A stretch of 64,000 nucleotides of DNA from positions 496,001 to 560,000 of the forward strand of contig NZ_JAAOHY010000001.1 of NCBI RefSeq assembly GCF_011308835.1, given 5' to 3'. The DNA is from Paracoccus xiamenensis. Lineage in GTDB: Bacteria; Pseudomonadota; Alphaproteobacteria; Rhodobacterales; Rhodobacteraceae. Within the stretch, counting starts at the first letter, position 1, and each line of letters begins with the position of its first letter. The position numbers and the translations under genes are program-made. This document shows positions 43,238 to 51,691 of the stretch, piece after piece. Below the pieces are notes generated by a model. It was given only the letters and a program-made list of their open reading frames with translations, was not told the DNA's origin and did no database searches.

Positions 43238-43773
43238 TGGTTGCCGGGGCAGACAGGCCGGGCCTTCTGCCCCGGTTGACGCATCTCGGCATCGCTGCCG
43301 GAATGCTGCTGCTGGCACTGATGGCCGGGCTGGTTGTGCTGCAGGTGCTGGCGCGCAATTTTGCCGCGACGGGTCTGCCATGGGCGGACGAACTTGCACG
43401 CTTCTGTGGGATCGGGCTGGTATTCCTGGGCGTGCCGGCGCTGGCGGGGCGGCAGGTTCTGGTCTCGGTCACGATGCTGCCCGATGCCGTAGCGCCCGCC
43501 CTGCGGCGCTGGATGGTGCTGGTCGCGGATCTGGCCACGCTGGCCTTCGCGGTGCTGCTGCTGTGGAGCTTTGCCGAATTCCTGCCGCGCGCCGGCAAGT
43601 TCCTGACCCCGGCGATGCGGGTTCCGAACTGGGTCTATTACTCGCTGGCACTGGCCGGCAGCCTGATGCTGGCCGCCGTCGCCCTGCAGCGCGTCATCGC
43701 CTGTCTGCGCGGCCATGACTCGTCCGACGGCTTCCGAACCGAAGCCGATCCCCCACAGGTGCCCCAGCCATGA
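43237..43773 (+). CDS. TRAP transporter small permease (DctQ family)
   Basis: A 178-residue protein with four membrane segments at ~18-40, 55-75, 90-110 and 130-155. The family motif LPWADELARFCGIGLVFLG is at ~47-65. Its ATG overlaps the dctP-type stop by one base and its stop overlaps the dctM-type start (ATGA). It joins the large permease to form the sodium-driven TRAP importer. Confidence 0.9.
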   Translation: MVAGADRPGLLPRLTHLGIAAGMLLLALMAGLVVLQVLARNFAATGLPWADELARFCGIGLVFLGVPALAGRQVLVSVTMLPDAVAPALRRWMVLVADLATLAFAVLLLWSFAEFLPRAGKFLTPAMRVPNWVYYSLALAGSLMLAAVALQRVIACLRGHDSSDGFRTEADPPQVPQP

Positions 43774-45047
43774 GCCTTCTGCTTCTTGCCATCTTCGCCG
43801 TGCTGCTTGTGCTCGGCGCGCCGGTTGCCGTCTGTCTGGGACTGTCCTCTGCGGTGGTGATCGTCATTCAGGGCCTGCCGGTGTCGGTACTGGCGCAGCG
43901 CAGCCTGAATTCGCTCGACAGCTCTCCGCTGCTGGCGGTGCCGCTGTTCATCTTTGCCGCAAGCCTGCTGAATGCGACCGGTGTCACCACGCATATGTTC
44001 GACCTCGTCCGCATGATCTTCGGGCGCATCCGGGGTGCGGTGGCGCAGGTCTCGATCTTCGTGTCGCTGATCTTTTCCGGCGTCTCTGGCGCGGCGCTTG
44101 CCGATATCGGTGCGCTTGGCAAGATCCAGGTCGATGAGATGACGCGGCAGGGATACCGCAAGGATTTCGCCGCCGGGCTGACCGTTGCCGCGGCGACGAT
44201 CGGGCCGATCTTTCCGCCCTCGATCCCGATCATCATCTATGCCTCGGTCGCCAATGTCTCGGCCGTCAAGCTGCTGATCGCGGGGATCGTGCCTGCGCTG
44301 CTGCTGACCGCGTTTCTGATGATACAGGTCGCGGTGATCGCGCGGATGCGCAGCCTGCCGCGCGACGATATCCGTCCCGGCGCGGGCGATGTGATGCGGA
44401 AATTCATGATCTCGCTGCCGGCGCTGTTCGCGCCCGTGCTGCTGATCGGCGGGCTTCTGAGCGGCTATTTCGGCCCGACCGAGGTTGCTGGCGTCACCGT
44501 GGCCTATGCAATGTTGATCGGGATTTTCGTCTATCGCAGCCTTGGGCCGCGTAAGATCCTCGGTGCTTTGCGCGAGACCACGGAAGCCACGGCCAACATC
44601 CTTTTCGTGGTCGCCACAGCCGCGCTGTTTGCATGGGTCCTGACGCTGGATCAGGTGCCGATGAAGGTTTCGGCGCTGCTTTTGGGCGTGTCGGAAAACC
44701 CCCTGGTCCTGCTGCTGCTGGTCAATGTGCTTCTGCTGATCGTCGGCATGGTGCTGGAAAGCATCGCCGCCATCCTGATCATCGCCCCCATCGTGGCCCC
44801 CGCACTGGCGCAGGCCGGTGTCGATCCCTTGCAGCTTGGCATCGTCTTCGTGCTGAACCTGATGATCGGGCTGCTGACGCCGCCGGTGGGCATGAGCCTT
44901 TACATGATCTCTATCGTCGCGCGCATGCCCATCGGGCAGGTGATCGCGGGGGTCATGCCCTTTTTCATACCGCTTATCCTGTCCCTGCTGGTCGTGACGC
45001 TGGTTCCCGCGCTGTCGACCTGGCTTCCCGAAACCCTGATGAAGTGA
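43770..45047 (+). CDS. TRAP transporter large permease (DctM family)
   Basis: A 425-residue integral membrane protein with 11-12 hydrophobic segments. DctM hallmarks are SGVSGAALADIGALG (~108-122), AATIGPIFPPSIPIIIYA (~146-163) and NLMIGLLTPPVGMSLYMIS near the C-terminus. It is the ion-coupled channel of the importer. The VOC-protein gene follows after 9 bp in the same operon. Confidence 0.93.
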   Translation: MSLLLLAIFAVLLVLGAPVAVCLGLSSAVVIVIQGLPVSVLAQRSLNSLDSSPLLAVPLFIFAASLLNATGVTTHMFDLVRMIFGRIRGAVAQVSIFVSLIFSGVSGAALADIGALGKIQVDEMTRQGYRKDFAAGLTVAAATIGPIFPPSIPIIIYASVANVSAVKLLIAGIVPALLLTAFLMIQVAVIARMRSLPRDDIRPGAGDVMRKFMISLPALFAPVLLIGGLLSGYFGPTEVAGVTVAYAMLIGIFVYRSLGPRKILGALRETTEATANILFVVATAALFAWVLTLDQVPMKVSALLLGVSENPLVLLLLVNVLLLIVGMVLESIAAILIIAPIVAPALAQAGVDPLQLGIVFVLNLMIGLLTPPVGMSLYMISIVARMPIGQVIAGVMPFFIPLILSLLVVTLVPALSTWLPETLMK

Positions 45048-45056
45048 GGCGCCGCG

Positions 45057-45596
45057 ATGAGCACCTTCCTTGGCCCGATCCGCCAGCTTGGCTATGTCGT
45101 CGATGATATCGAGGCGGGCATGAAATACTGGTCCGAAACCATGGGCGTGGGTCCGTGGTACTATAATCCTGCCGTGCCGATTCAGGACTACACCTATGAC
45201 GGGCAGCGCCATGATGTGACCAATTCCGTCGCATTGGCGAATTCCGGCGAGATGCAGGTCGAACTGATCCAGACCCGCAGCGACACGCCCTCCATGTATC
45301 GCGATTTCAAGGATCGGGGCCTGCGCGGGTTGCAGCACGTGGCCTTCTGGACGCGCGATTACGACCGCGACCTGCAGATGATGCTGGATCGCGGCTTTAC
45401 CCCGAAGATGAGCGGCTTTGTCGGCAAGAATGGCCGCTTCATCTATTTCGCCGAAGAACACCATCCGGGCACCTGTATCGAGCTGTCAGAGGTCATGGGG
45501 CCCAAGGGCCGCATGTTCGACCTGATCCGCGACGCGGCGAAAGGCTGGGATGGCAGCGACCCGGTCCGACCCTTTCCCGACCTGTCCGGGGAGTAG
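45057..45596 (+). CDS. VOC (glyoxalase/dioxygenase superfamily) protein of unknown role
   Basis: A 179-residue protein with two VOC half-repeats. Probable metal ligands are Q/E/H/E: Q in IRQLGYVV (in place of the common His), E in MQVELIQ, H in LQHVAFW and E in CIELSEV. It resembles methylmalonyl-CoA epimerase- or glyoxalase-like proteins. It sits between the TRAP permease and the RuBisCO-like gene (2-bp gap), so it very likely acts on the same substrate, perhaps as an epimerase, isomerase or lyase. It is not a named member of the apionate pathway that I know. Confidence 0.8.
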   Translation: MSTFLGPIRQLGYVVDDIEAGMKYWSETMGVGPWYYNPAVPIQDYTYDGQRHDVTNSVALANSGEMQVELIQTRSDTPSMYRDFKDRGLRGLQHVAFWTRDYDRDLQMMLDRGFTPKMSGFVGKNGRFIYFAEEHHPGTCIELSEVMGPKGRMFDLIRDAAKGWDGSDPVRPFPDLSGE

Positions 45597-45598
45597 CC

Positions 45599-46864
45599 AT
45601 GTCGCGCATCGTCGCTGAATATCTGCTGGAAACCCCGGCACCACCCGAGGAGGTCGCCGCCATGATGGCGGGCGAACAATCCAGCGGCACCTTTATCCGC
45701 GTGGCCGGCGAGACCGACGAATTGCGTGCCCGCGCCGCCGCCGAGGTGCTGTCGGTCGAGGAGCAGGAGCCGCAGTCGCAGCCCTCGCTTCATTCGGCCT
45801 ATCTGGAACGCAAGGGGATCGGCGGCCCCTATCGCCGGGCGCGGGTCCGGATCGCCTTTCCGCCCGGTAATATCGGAAAGAATCTGCCGACGCTGGCGGC
45901 GACGGTGTCCGGCAACCTGTACGATATCGGCGAGATCACCGGGCTGAAGCTGGAAGCGCTGGCGATCCCTGCGGATTACCGCAGCCGATACGCCCTGCCC
46001 GCAAAGGGGATCGCAGGCACCCGCGACAGCTGCGGCGTTCACGGCCGGCCCATTTTCGGCACCATCATCAAGCCGAATGTCGGAATGCGCAGCGACGATA
46101 TTGCGTCTCTGGTTGACCGGCTTTGCGCGGCCGGGGTCGACTTCATCAAGGATGACGAGGTTTGCGCCAATCCCGACATTGCACCGCTGGCCGAACGCGT
46201 GCCCGCAGTGATGGCGGTGATCCGCAAATGGCGGGATCGCACGGGCCGGCAGGTGATGATGGCCTTCAATATCACTGACGAGGTCGACGCCATGCGTCGC
46301 CATGCCGACCTTGTCGCGGCTGAGGGCGGGTCCTGTGTCATGGCCAGCCTCAACTGGTGCGGCTTGTCCGGGATGGAGGCCCTTCGCGCGCATACGCCGC
46401 TGGCGGTCCATGCCCATCGCAACGGCTTCGGCGCAATGAGCCGCCATCCCGCGCTTGGCATCGGATTTCAGCCCTATCATGCGCTCTATCGTCTGGCGGG
46501 GATCGACCACATGCATGTGCATGGCATCGGTGGCAAGTTCGTCGATACCGCCGAAGAGGTTACCGTCGCCACCCGCGCCTGTCTGGCGCCGCTGTCGGAA
46601 GGCGGGCCGGATGATCGGGTAATGCCGGCATTTTCATCGGGCCAATGGGCGGGAACGCTGCCCGCGACGCTGGAAGCCGCGCAGGGGCCGGATTTGATGT
46701 TCATGTGCGGCGGCGGGATCCTGGCCCATCCCGACGGACCCGAGGCAGGGGTCGCATCGCTGCGCGAGGCTTATGACGTGCTGCAATCGGGCCAGACGCT
46801 GGATCAGGGGATGCAGGCGCATCCCAACCTGGCCGCCGCGCAGCGCTTCTTCGGCGGGCGCTGA
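45599..46864 (+). CDS. oiaX: RuBisCO-like protein, probable 3-oxo-isoapionate-4-phosphate decarboxylase
   Basis: A 421-residue form IV RuBisCO-like protein. Many catalytic positions of true RuBisCO are kept: K158 (IIKPN), the carbamylated lysine K184 with D186 and E187 (DFIKDDE), H273-R274 (HAHRNGF), H308, K313 and a serine in FSSGQW. Loop 6 and the small subunit are missing, so it is not a CO2-fixing enzyme. The next gene encodes a DUF1537 kinase, and the RLP-DUF1537 pair is the oiaX-oiaK signature of D-apionate catabolism (phosphorylation, then decarboxylation). The precise substrate could differ in this operon, which lacks the usual oxidoisomerase gene. Confidence 0.7.
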   Translation: MSRIVAEYLLETPAPPEEVAAMMAGEQSSGTFIRVAGETDELRARAAAEVLSVEEQEPQSQPSLHSAYLERKGIGGPYRRARVRIAFPPGNIGKNLPTLAATVSGNLYDIGEITGLKLEALAIPADYRSRYALPAKGIAGTRDSCGVHGRPIFGTIIKPNVGMRSDDIASLVDRLCAAGVDFIKDDEVCANPDIAPLAERVPAVMAVIRKWRDRTGRQVMMAFNITDEVDAMRRHADLVAAEGGSCVMASLNWCGLSGMEALRAHTPLAVHAHRNGFGAMSRHPALGIGFQPYHALYRLAGIDHMHVHGIGGKFVDTAEEVTVATRACLAPLSEGGPDDRVMPAFSSGQWAGTLPATLEAAQGPDLMFMCGGGILAHPDGPEAGVASLREAYDVLQSGQTLDQGMQAHPNLAAAQRFFGGR

Positions 46865-48096
46865 TGGCGAAACTCGTCTTCGTTGGCGATGATTTCACCG
46901 GAGCTTCGGACAGCCTCGCGTGCTATGCCAAGGCTGGCTGGCGCACGCGCCTGCTGGTCCGGGCAGATGTGCGGGTCGAGGAACCGCTGGACGTGCTTGG
47001 CATTGCGACGGACCTGCGGGCGGAAACGCCCGAAGGGATCGCCGCAGGTATCGGGCGCATATGGCCGCTGATCGCGGCGGCGGATCCTGAGAGGTTGCAT
47101 CTGAAGATCTGCTCGACCTTCGATTCCTCCCCGGCCATCGGTTCGGTGGGGGCGATGGTCGCGGCACTTGCTGCGCGCTTCCGGCCCGATGTCACGGCGG
47201 TCATCGGCGGGCAGCCGAGCCTTGGCCGCTATCTGCATTTCGGCCATCTTTTCGCACGCGGCCCGGACGGGCAGGTGCATCGCATCGACCGCCATCCGGT
47301 GATGGCGGCCCATCCTGTGACGCCGATGAGTGAATCCGACATGCGTCTGCACCTGGCGGCACAAGGTTTTGCGCCGCTCGGTCTTATTACAACCGCAGAT
47401 CTGGCCGAGCCTCAGGCGGTTGCCGCCACATTACGCGCGGGGCCGGTGATCTTCGATGTCGGTCGTCAGGACGACCTCGCCCGCATCGCAAGCATCCTGA
47501 AAGCGGTGGGCGGCCGACAATTGCTGATCGGCGCCAGTTCTGTCGCCGAGATGCTGACAGGAAATTCTGTGCCCGCAGAAGGGCCGCGCGCGGCCCCGCC
47601 CATGCATCGCGGCATTCTTCTGTTTGCCGGCAGCCGGTCATCGATCACCCGCGCGCAGGTCGAGGCCTTCAGTCGCGGACCCATCTTGCGGGCCGGGCCG
47701 GCCGAAATAAGCGACCCGACGGCTCTGGTCGCTTCATGTGCAAGCGAACTTGCTCATGGTCGCCCGGTGCTTGTCTCGCTGGACCCCGAGGCCAGCTACC
47801 CGCTTTCCTCGTCTGCACTCGCTGATCGGTCGGTCGAAATCCTTTCGAAAATCCTTGCGAGGGCAGAGGTTGGCTATCTTGGGATTGCGGGCGGAGACAC
47901 TTCAAGCCGAATCTGTGCCGGCCTGGGGTTCCATTCGCTTGAATTTGATCATCAGATTTCGCCGGGTGTGAGCGTTTGCATCGGATGCCATGAGAGCGAG
48001 GCAATGGACCGGATGGCCCTTATGCTGAAGGGCGGCCAGATGGGAGGCGAATTGTTGTTCGAGAACTTCTGCAGTTTCGCGAGTTCCCAAGCGTAG
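46864..48096 (+). CDS. oiaK: DUF1537 four-carbon acid sugar kinase, probable 3-oxo-isoapionate kinase
   Basis: A 410-residue kinase of the DUF1537 family. The N-terminal GDDFTGASD motif (residues 7-15) binds substrate, and the C-terminal domain with IAGGDTSSRI (~353-362) binds nucleotide. The family phosphorylates acid sugars such as erythronate, threonate and 3-oxo-isoapionate. Its ATG overlaps the RuBisCO-like stop by one base (TGATG), so the kinase would supply that enzyme's phosphorylated substrate. It is the last gene of the operon that begins with the TRAP transporter. Confidence 0.72.
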   Translation: MAKLVFVGDDFTGASDSLACYAKAGWRTRLLVRADVRVEEPLDVLGIATDLRAETPEGIAAGIGRIWPLIAAADPERLHLKICSTFDSSPAIGSVGAMVAALAARFRPDVTAVIGGQPSLGRYLHFGHLFARGPDGQVHRIDRHPVMAAHPVTPMSESDMRLHLAAQGFAPLGLITTADLAEPQAVAATLRAGPVIFDVGRQDDLARIASILKAVGGRQLLIGASSVAEMLTGNSVPAEGPRAAPPMHRGILLFAGSRSSITRAQVEAFSRGPILRAGPAEISDPTALVASCASELAHGRPVLVSLDPEASYPLSSSALADRSVEILSKILARAEVGYLGIAGGDTSSRICAGLGFHSLEFDHQISPGVSVCIGCHESEAMDRMALMLKGGQMGGELLFENFCSFASSQA

Positions 48097-48378
48097 AGAA
48101 GGCCGAATCCGGTCGGGGCGATCAGGAATCTAATGCGCGGTTCTCGGTTCGTCCAAGCCGCCACAATGCCCGTCAACCGCATCTTGTGTCCAAGATGCTT
48201 ATGAACAAGACCGACGATCTGCGGGCTTTCTACACCGATTTGCTTTCGACGAATGAAACCTGTGCGTGTCTATTGAACCGGTGTGACCGCTAGGATGGCT
48301 GTCTGAGGCAATTCACGGCCCCGGTCGCTGCCTTGTTCGCGAATATCGAACAATGCCAATGAGAAACGAGGCAGATAA
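48097..48378. other. Intergenic stretch after the acid-sugar operon
   Basis: A 282-bp stretch lies between the kinase stop and the tRNA-Ser gene. I see no gene, and no hairpin with a T tract. Confidence 0.35.
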
Positions 48379-48468
48379 TGGCGGAGAGGGTGGGATTCGA
48401 ACCCACGGAACCCTTGCAGGCTCAACGGTTTTCGAGACCGCCCCGTTCGACCACTCCGGCACCTCTCC
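48379..48468 (-). tRNA. tRNA-Ser (anticodon CGA)
   Basis: A 90-nt gene on the minus strand including an encoded CCA end. The acceptor stem is GGAGAGG / CCTCTCC with discriminator G. The anticodon loop CTCGAAA reads CGA (decoding UCG). A long variable arm with a GTTGAGCCTGCAAGGGTTCC-like segment marks it as serine. The T arm contains GTTCGAATC. Confidence 0.95.
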
Positions 48469-48569
48469 GCGCTTATTTCGGTGTGGTCCGGCGCATTTAG
48501 CGGGCGGGGGGTTGAAGCGCAAGAGGGTTTGTGGCGAAAAACGCGGGAATGGTCTGCAAAGGATCCGGC

Positions 48570-49466
48570 ATGCGGCCGAATGGCCATCTCACGGCGGTGC
48601 TGGCCGTGGTTCTTGCCCTGCTTGGGGGGGCTGCGCTTGGCCAGCCCTCTGCACCGGAACAGGCCCGACCAGCCATGTCTACGACAGAAATTCAGGCGCT
48701 TGCCGAACAGGTGTTCGAGGCGACGCTGGCCGACAGGCTGGCGGCGGTGATCACGGCCGAATCGGCGGAGTTCGCGGATCGGATGGCGGCACTGTATCTG
48801 AGTGCGGGCAGCGGGCCGGATTGGCGGGCCGAGGTGGCGCAGATCCACAATGCGGCGCGGGTCTCGGGGTTGCTGCAAGCCGCCTTGCAGGTGCGGCTGG
48901 CCGAAAACCCGGTGGCGGCGCAGCGGCTGCGGGCGTTGCTGGGCGCAACCGGGGTTGCGGCGGGCACCGACGGGCAGGGGCTGCAACTGGCGGCGCGCAT
49001 GCAGTTGACCAAGCCCGAAAGGCTGGCCGCCACAGCAAGGCGGCTGAGCGCGGATTTCGGGCGCGGCACGGCGGAGCTGTCGGCGATCACCCGGATGATC
49101 GGGCAGGGCGATCCGGTCACCGATCGGCTGGCGGCGCGGATGAACCGCGAAATCGCCTTCGCGCGCGGCTATGCCCAAGGGGGCGGCTTTGATTTTCCGA
49201 CCGCTTCCGAAGATGTCGCCGCCGATCTGTGGTTGCAGGAACCCGAGCTTACGGCGGAAATCACCGCCCGCAGCGAGCTTGCGCTGTATGCGGCCTTCGC
49301 GCCGCTGGGTGCTGCCGCCATCGACCGCATTGCGGCGGCGCGGGCGATGCCGCGCGCCCGTGCGCTGGCGGCGATCCTGGCCCTTGCCGAGGGCGATGTT
49401 CTTGACCAGCTTGCGGCGGAAAGCGGCCGTGCCGCCGCCAGACGACATGAAGGAAGCCCGCTATGA
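48570..49466 (+). CDS. trgA: Exported protein, probable tellurite-resistance TrgA
   Basis: A 298-residue protein with a signal peptide or single membrane anchor (residues ~8-25) and an otherwise alpha-helical, alanine-rich periplasmic part. Homology could not be judged from motifs. The name rests on order: trgA-trgB-cysK is the tellurite-resistance locus of Rhodobacter sphaeroides, and the next two genes fit trgB and cysK. ATG 48570 follows AAAGGAT; a GTG at 48531 is an alternative. Its stop overlaps the trgB start (ATGA). Its biochemical role is unknown. Confidence 0.55.
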   Translation: MRPNGHLTAVLAVVLALLGGAALGQPSAPEQARPAMSTTEIQALAEQVFEATLADRLAAVITAESAEFADRMAALYLSAGSGPDWRAEVAQIHNAARVSGLLQAALQVRLAENPVAAQRLRALLGATGVAAGTDGQGLQLAARMQLTKPERLAATARRLSADFGRGTAELSAITRMIGQGDPVTDRLAARMNREIAFARGYAQGGGFDFPTASEDVAADLWLQEPELTAEITARSELALYAAFAPLGAAAIDRIAAARAMPRARALAAILALAEGDVLDQLAAESGRAAARRHEGSPL

Positions 49467-50563
49467 CCGACCGTTCGATGATCCTTGCCGGGCCGCTGGC
49501 CACGCCTGCGCTGCTGGAAGCGCTTGGGCTGCGAGGAGAGGCGATGACCCTGCCGGGCAGCCTTTCCGGGGGCGCGGATGCGGGGCTGGGCGGTGACTGG
49601 CCCGCCTATCTGCCGGGCGCCGGGCGCATCGCCGCCGTCCGGGTGGCGCCGGTGCCGGAACTGGACAGCTATATCGAGGTGATGCAGCTGTCGCCGGTCG
49701 AGATCGACGGCATGGCCGCATGGGGTTTTGGCGCGGGCGAGGGGGCCGAGTGGACGGCTGCAAGCGCCGGGCTGATGGCGCGGGTGGCGCGCAGCCTGCT
49801 GGCGCGGCTGGATCATCGCACGCCCGCGCAGCTTCACGCCCGCCTGCGCCGCATTGCCGAGATCGTCGCCGGCACCCTGCGCGCCCGCGACGAGGTCCAG
49901 CCTGCGGCGTTGCTGCCCGAGCCCGACCGGGGCCGGGTCGAGGTGATCTCGCGCCATGAACGCTATGGCCGCTATTTCGCGGTCGAGGAAATCGCCTTGC
50001 GGCACCGGCTCTATTCCGGCGGTTGGTCGCCGGTGCTGGAACGCGAGGTGTTCGTCTCGGCCGATGCGGCGCTGCTGCTGCCCTATGATCCGGTGCTGGA
50101 CAGCGTGTTGCTGATCAGCCAGTTCCGCATGGGTCCGCTGGCGCGTGGACAGGCGCAGGCCTGGATGCTGGAACCGGTGGCGGGCCGGGTCGATGCGGGC
50201 GAAAGCCCCGCCGATGCCGCCCGTCGCGAGGCGGTCGAGGAAGCCGGGCTGCAGGTGGGCAAGCTTTATCCGCTGCCCGGCCATTACCCGACGCCGGGCG
50301 CGAACAGCGAGTTCTTCTATCCCTTCGTGGCCACGGTCGATCTGTCGGGGCGCGCCTCGGGTCAGGGCTTTGGGCTGGAGGAGGAGGGCGAGGATATCGC
50401 CACCCATATCATTCCCCGCGCCGAGCTGATCCGGCTGGCGCTGGAAGGCCAGCTGCAATGCGGGCCGCTGGTGACCATGGCGCTGTGGCTGGACCGTCAG
50501 GCAGGGCTGATCCGGGCCGAGCATGCCGGTGCGGACAGGGGCGCGGATCTGGCAGGATCGTGA
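49463..50563 (+). CDS. trgB: NUDIX hydrolase fused to N-terminal cyclotransferase-like domain, TrgB
   Basis: A 366-residue two-domain protein. Residues ~1-150 resemble a gamma-glutamylcyclotransferase-like fold. Residues ~190-345 form a NUDIX domain of the ADP-ribose diphosphatase type. The NUDIX box GRVDAGESPADAARREAVEE fits G-x5-E-x7-REUxEExGU exactly, continuing AGL. This architecture is that of TrgB, which with TrgA confers tellurite resistance in R. sphaeroides. It would hydrolyse nucleoside-diphosphate-linked compounds, with ADP-ribose the likely one. Translation is coupled to the upstream gene. Confidence 0.82.
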   Translation: MTDRSMILAGPLATPALLEALGLRGEAMTLPGSLSGGADAGLGGDWPAYLPGAGRIAAVRVAPVPELDSYIEVMQLSPVEIDGMAAWGFGAGEGAEWTAASAGLMARVARSLLARLDHRTPAQLHARLRRIAEIVAGTLRARDEVQPAALLPEPDRGRVEVISRHERYGRYFAVEEIALRHRLYSGGWSPVLEREVFVSADAALLLPYDPVLDSVLLISQFRMGPLARGQAQAWMLEPVAGRVDAGESPADAARREAVEEAGLQVGKLYPLPGHYPTPGANSEFFYPFVATVDLSGRASGQGFGLEEEGEDIATHIIPRAELIRLALEGQLQCGPLVTMALWLDRQAGLIRAEHAGADRGADLAGS

Positions 50564-50652
50564 AAAAGGCGGGGTGATTCCGCGCCGAGAAGCCTTGCCG
50601 CCATTGCCTGCGCTGCTATTGATCGGGGCTGAATGACAGGAAAGGCCGCGAC

Positions 50653-51684
50653 ATGGACATCCGCCAAGATCTTGCCGATGCGATCGGCAACACCCCTCTG
50701 ATCCGCCTTAAAGGTGCATCAGAGGCAACGGGATGCGAGATCCTGGGCAAGGCCGAATTCATGAACCCGGGCCAGTCGGTCAAGGACCGGGCGGCGCTGT
50801 ATATCATCTGCGATGCCGTCGCACGGGGCGATCTGAAGCCCGGCGGCACCATCGTCGAAGGCACGGCCGGCAATACCGGGATCGGGCTGGCGCTGGTGGG
50901 GGCCTCGATGGGGTTCCGGTCGGTCATCGTGATGCCGGAAACCCAAAGCCAGGAAAAGAAGGACATGATCCGGCTGGCCGGGGCGGAACTGGTGCAGGTG
51001 CCTGCCGCGCCCTACAAGAACCCCAACAACTATGTCCGCTATTCCGAGCGGCTGGCGAAGGAGCTGGCCCGGACCGAACCCAATGGCGCCGTCTGGGCCA
51101 ACCAGTTCGACAATGTCGCCAACCGGAAGGCGCATCTGGAAACCACCGGCCCCGAGATCTGGGACCAGACCAATGGCCGCGTCGACGGCTTCATCTGCGC
51201 GGTGGGTTCCGGCGGTACGCTGGCCGGGGTGGCGATGGCGTTGCAGCCAAAGGGCGTGAAGATCGGCCTTGCGGACCCGGAAGGGGCGGCGCTGCACAGC
51301 TTTTATACGACCGGTGAGTTCGACAGCCCCGGCAGTTCGATCACGGAAGGCATCGGGCAGGGGCGCATCACCGCCAACCTGGAAGGCTTTACCCCCGATT
51401 TCAGCTATCGCATCCCCGATGCCGAGGCGCTGGAGGTGCTGTTCGATCTGGCCGAAAACGAGGGCCTGGTGCTGGGCGGCTCCAGCGGGATCAACGTCGC
51501 GGGGGCCGTGCGCATGGCCCGCGACCTGGGGCCGGGGCACCGCATCGTGACGATCCTGTGCGACGCCGGTAACCGCTATCAGACCAAGCTGTATAACCCG
51601 GCCTTCCTGCGCGAGAAGGGCCTGCCCGTCCCCGCCTGGCTGGACCGCGAACCCGCGATCCTGCCCGAAGTATTCGAGGGCTGA
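50653..51684 (+). CDS. cysK: Cysteine synthase (O-acetylserine sulfhydrylase)
   Basis: A 343-residue PLP enzyme. The PLP lysine is in PGQSVKDRA (K44), the substrate loop is EGTAGNTGIG, and the phosphate-binding glycine loop is GSGGTLAGV. It condenses O-acetylserine with sulfide to make cysteine. It lies 89 bp after trgB, as in the R. sphaeroides tellurite locus where sulfur assimilation supports resistance. An ACAGGAAAGG site precedes ATG 50653. Confidence 0.93.
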   Translation: MDIRQDLADAIGNTPLIRLKGASEATGCEILGKAEFMNPGQSVKDRAALYIICDAVARGDLKPGGTIVEGTAGNTGIGLALVGASMGFRSVIVMPETQSQEKKDMIRLAGAELVQVPAAPYKNPNNYVRYSERLAKELARTEPNGAVWANQFDNVANRKAHLETTGPEIWDQTNGRVDGFICAVGSGGTLAGVAMALQPKGVKIGLADPEGAALHSFYTTGEFDSPGSSITEGIGQGRITANLEGFTPDFSYRIPDAEALEVLFDLAENEGLVLGGSSGINVAGAVRMARDLGPGHRIVTILCDAGNRYQTKLYNPAFLREKGLPVPAWLDREPAILPEVFEG

Positions 51685-51691
51685 TCGACCC

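Noticed and set aside
43638..45464. 608-residue open frame on the minus strand across the TRAP permease genes
   Set aside because: It runs antisense to clear DctQ and DctM genes. It is rich in H, R, Q and D and has no family features, as expected of a shadow frame in high-G+C DNA.
45599..46864. True RuBisCO large subunit
   Set aside because: It is 421 residues, has no small-subunit gene beside it, and its neighbours belong to acid-sugar catabolism; it is a RuBisCO-like protein.
48379..48468. Integrated element at the tRNA-Ser gene
   Set aside because: No integrase gene and no direct repeat of the tRNA end was seen on either side.
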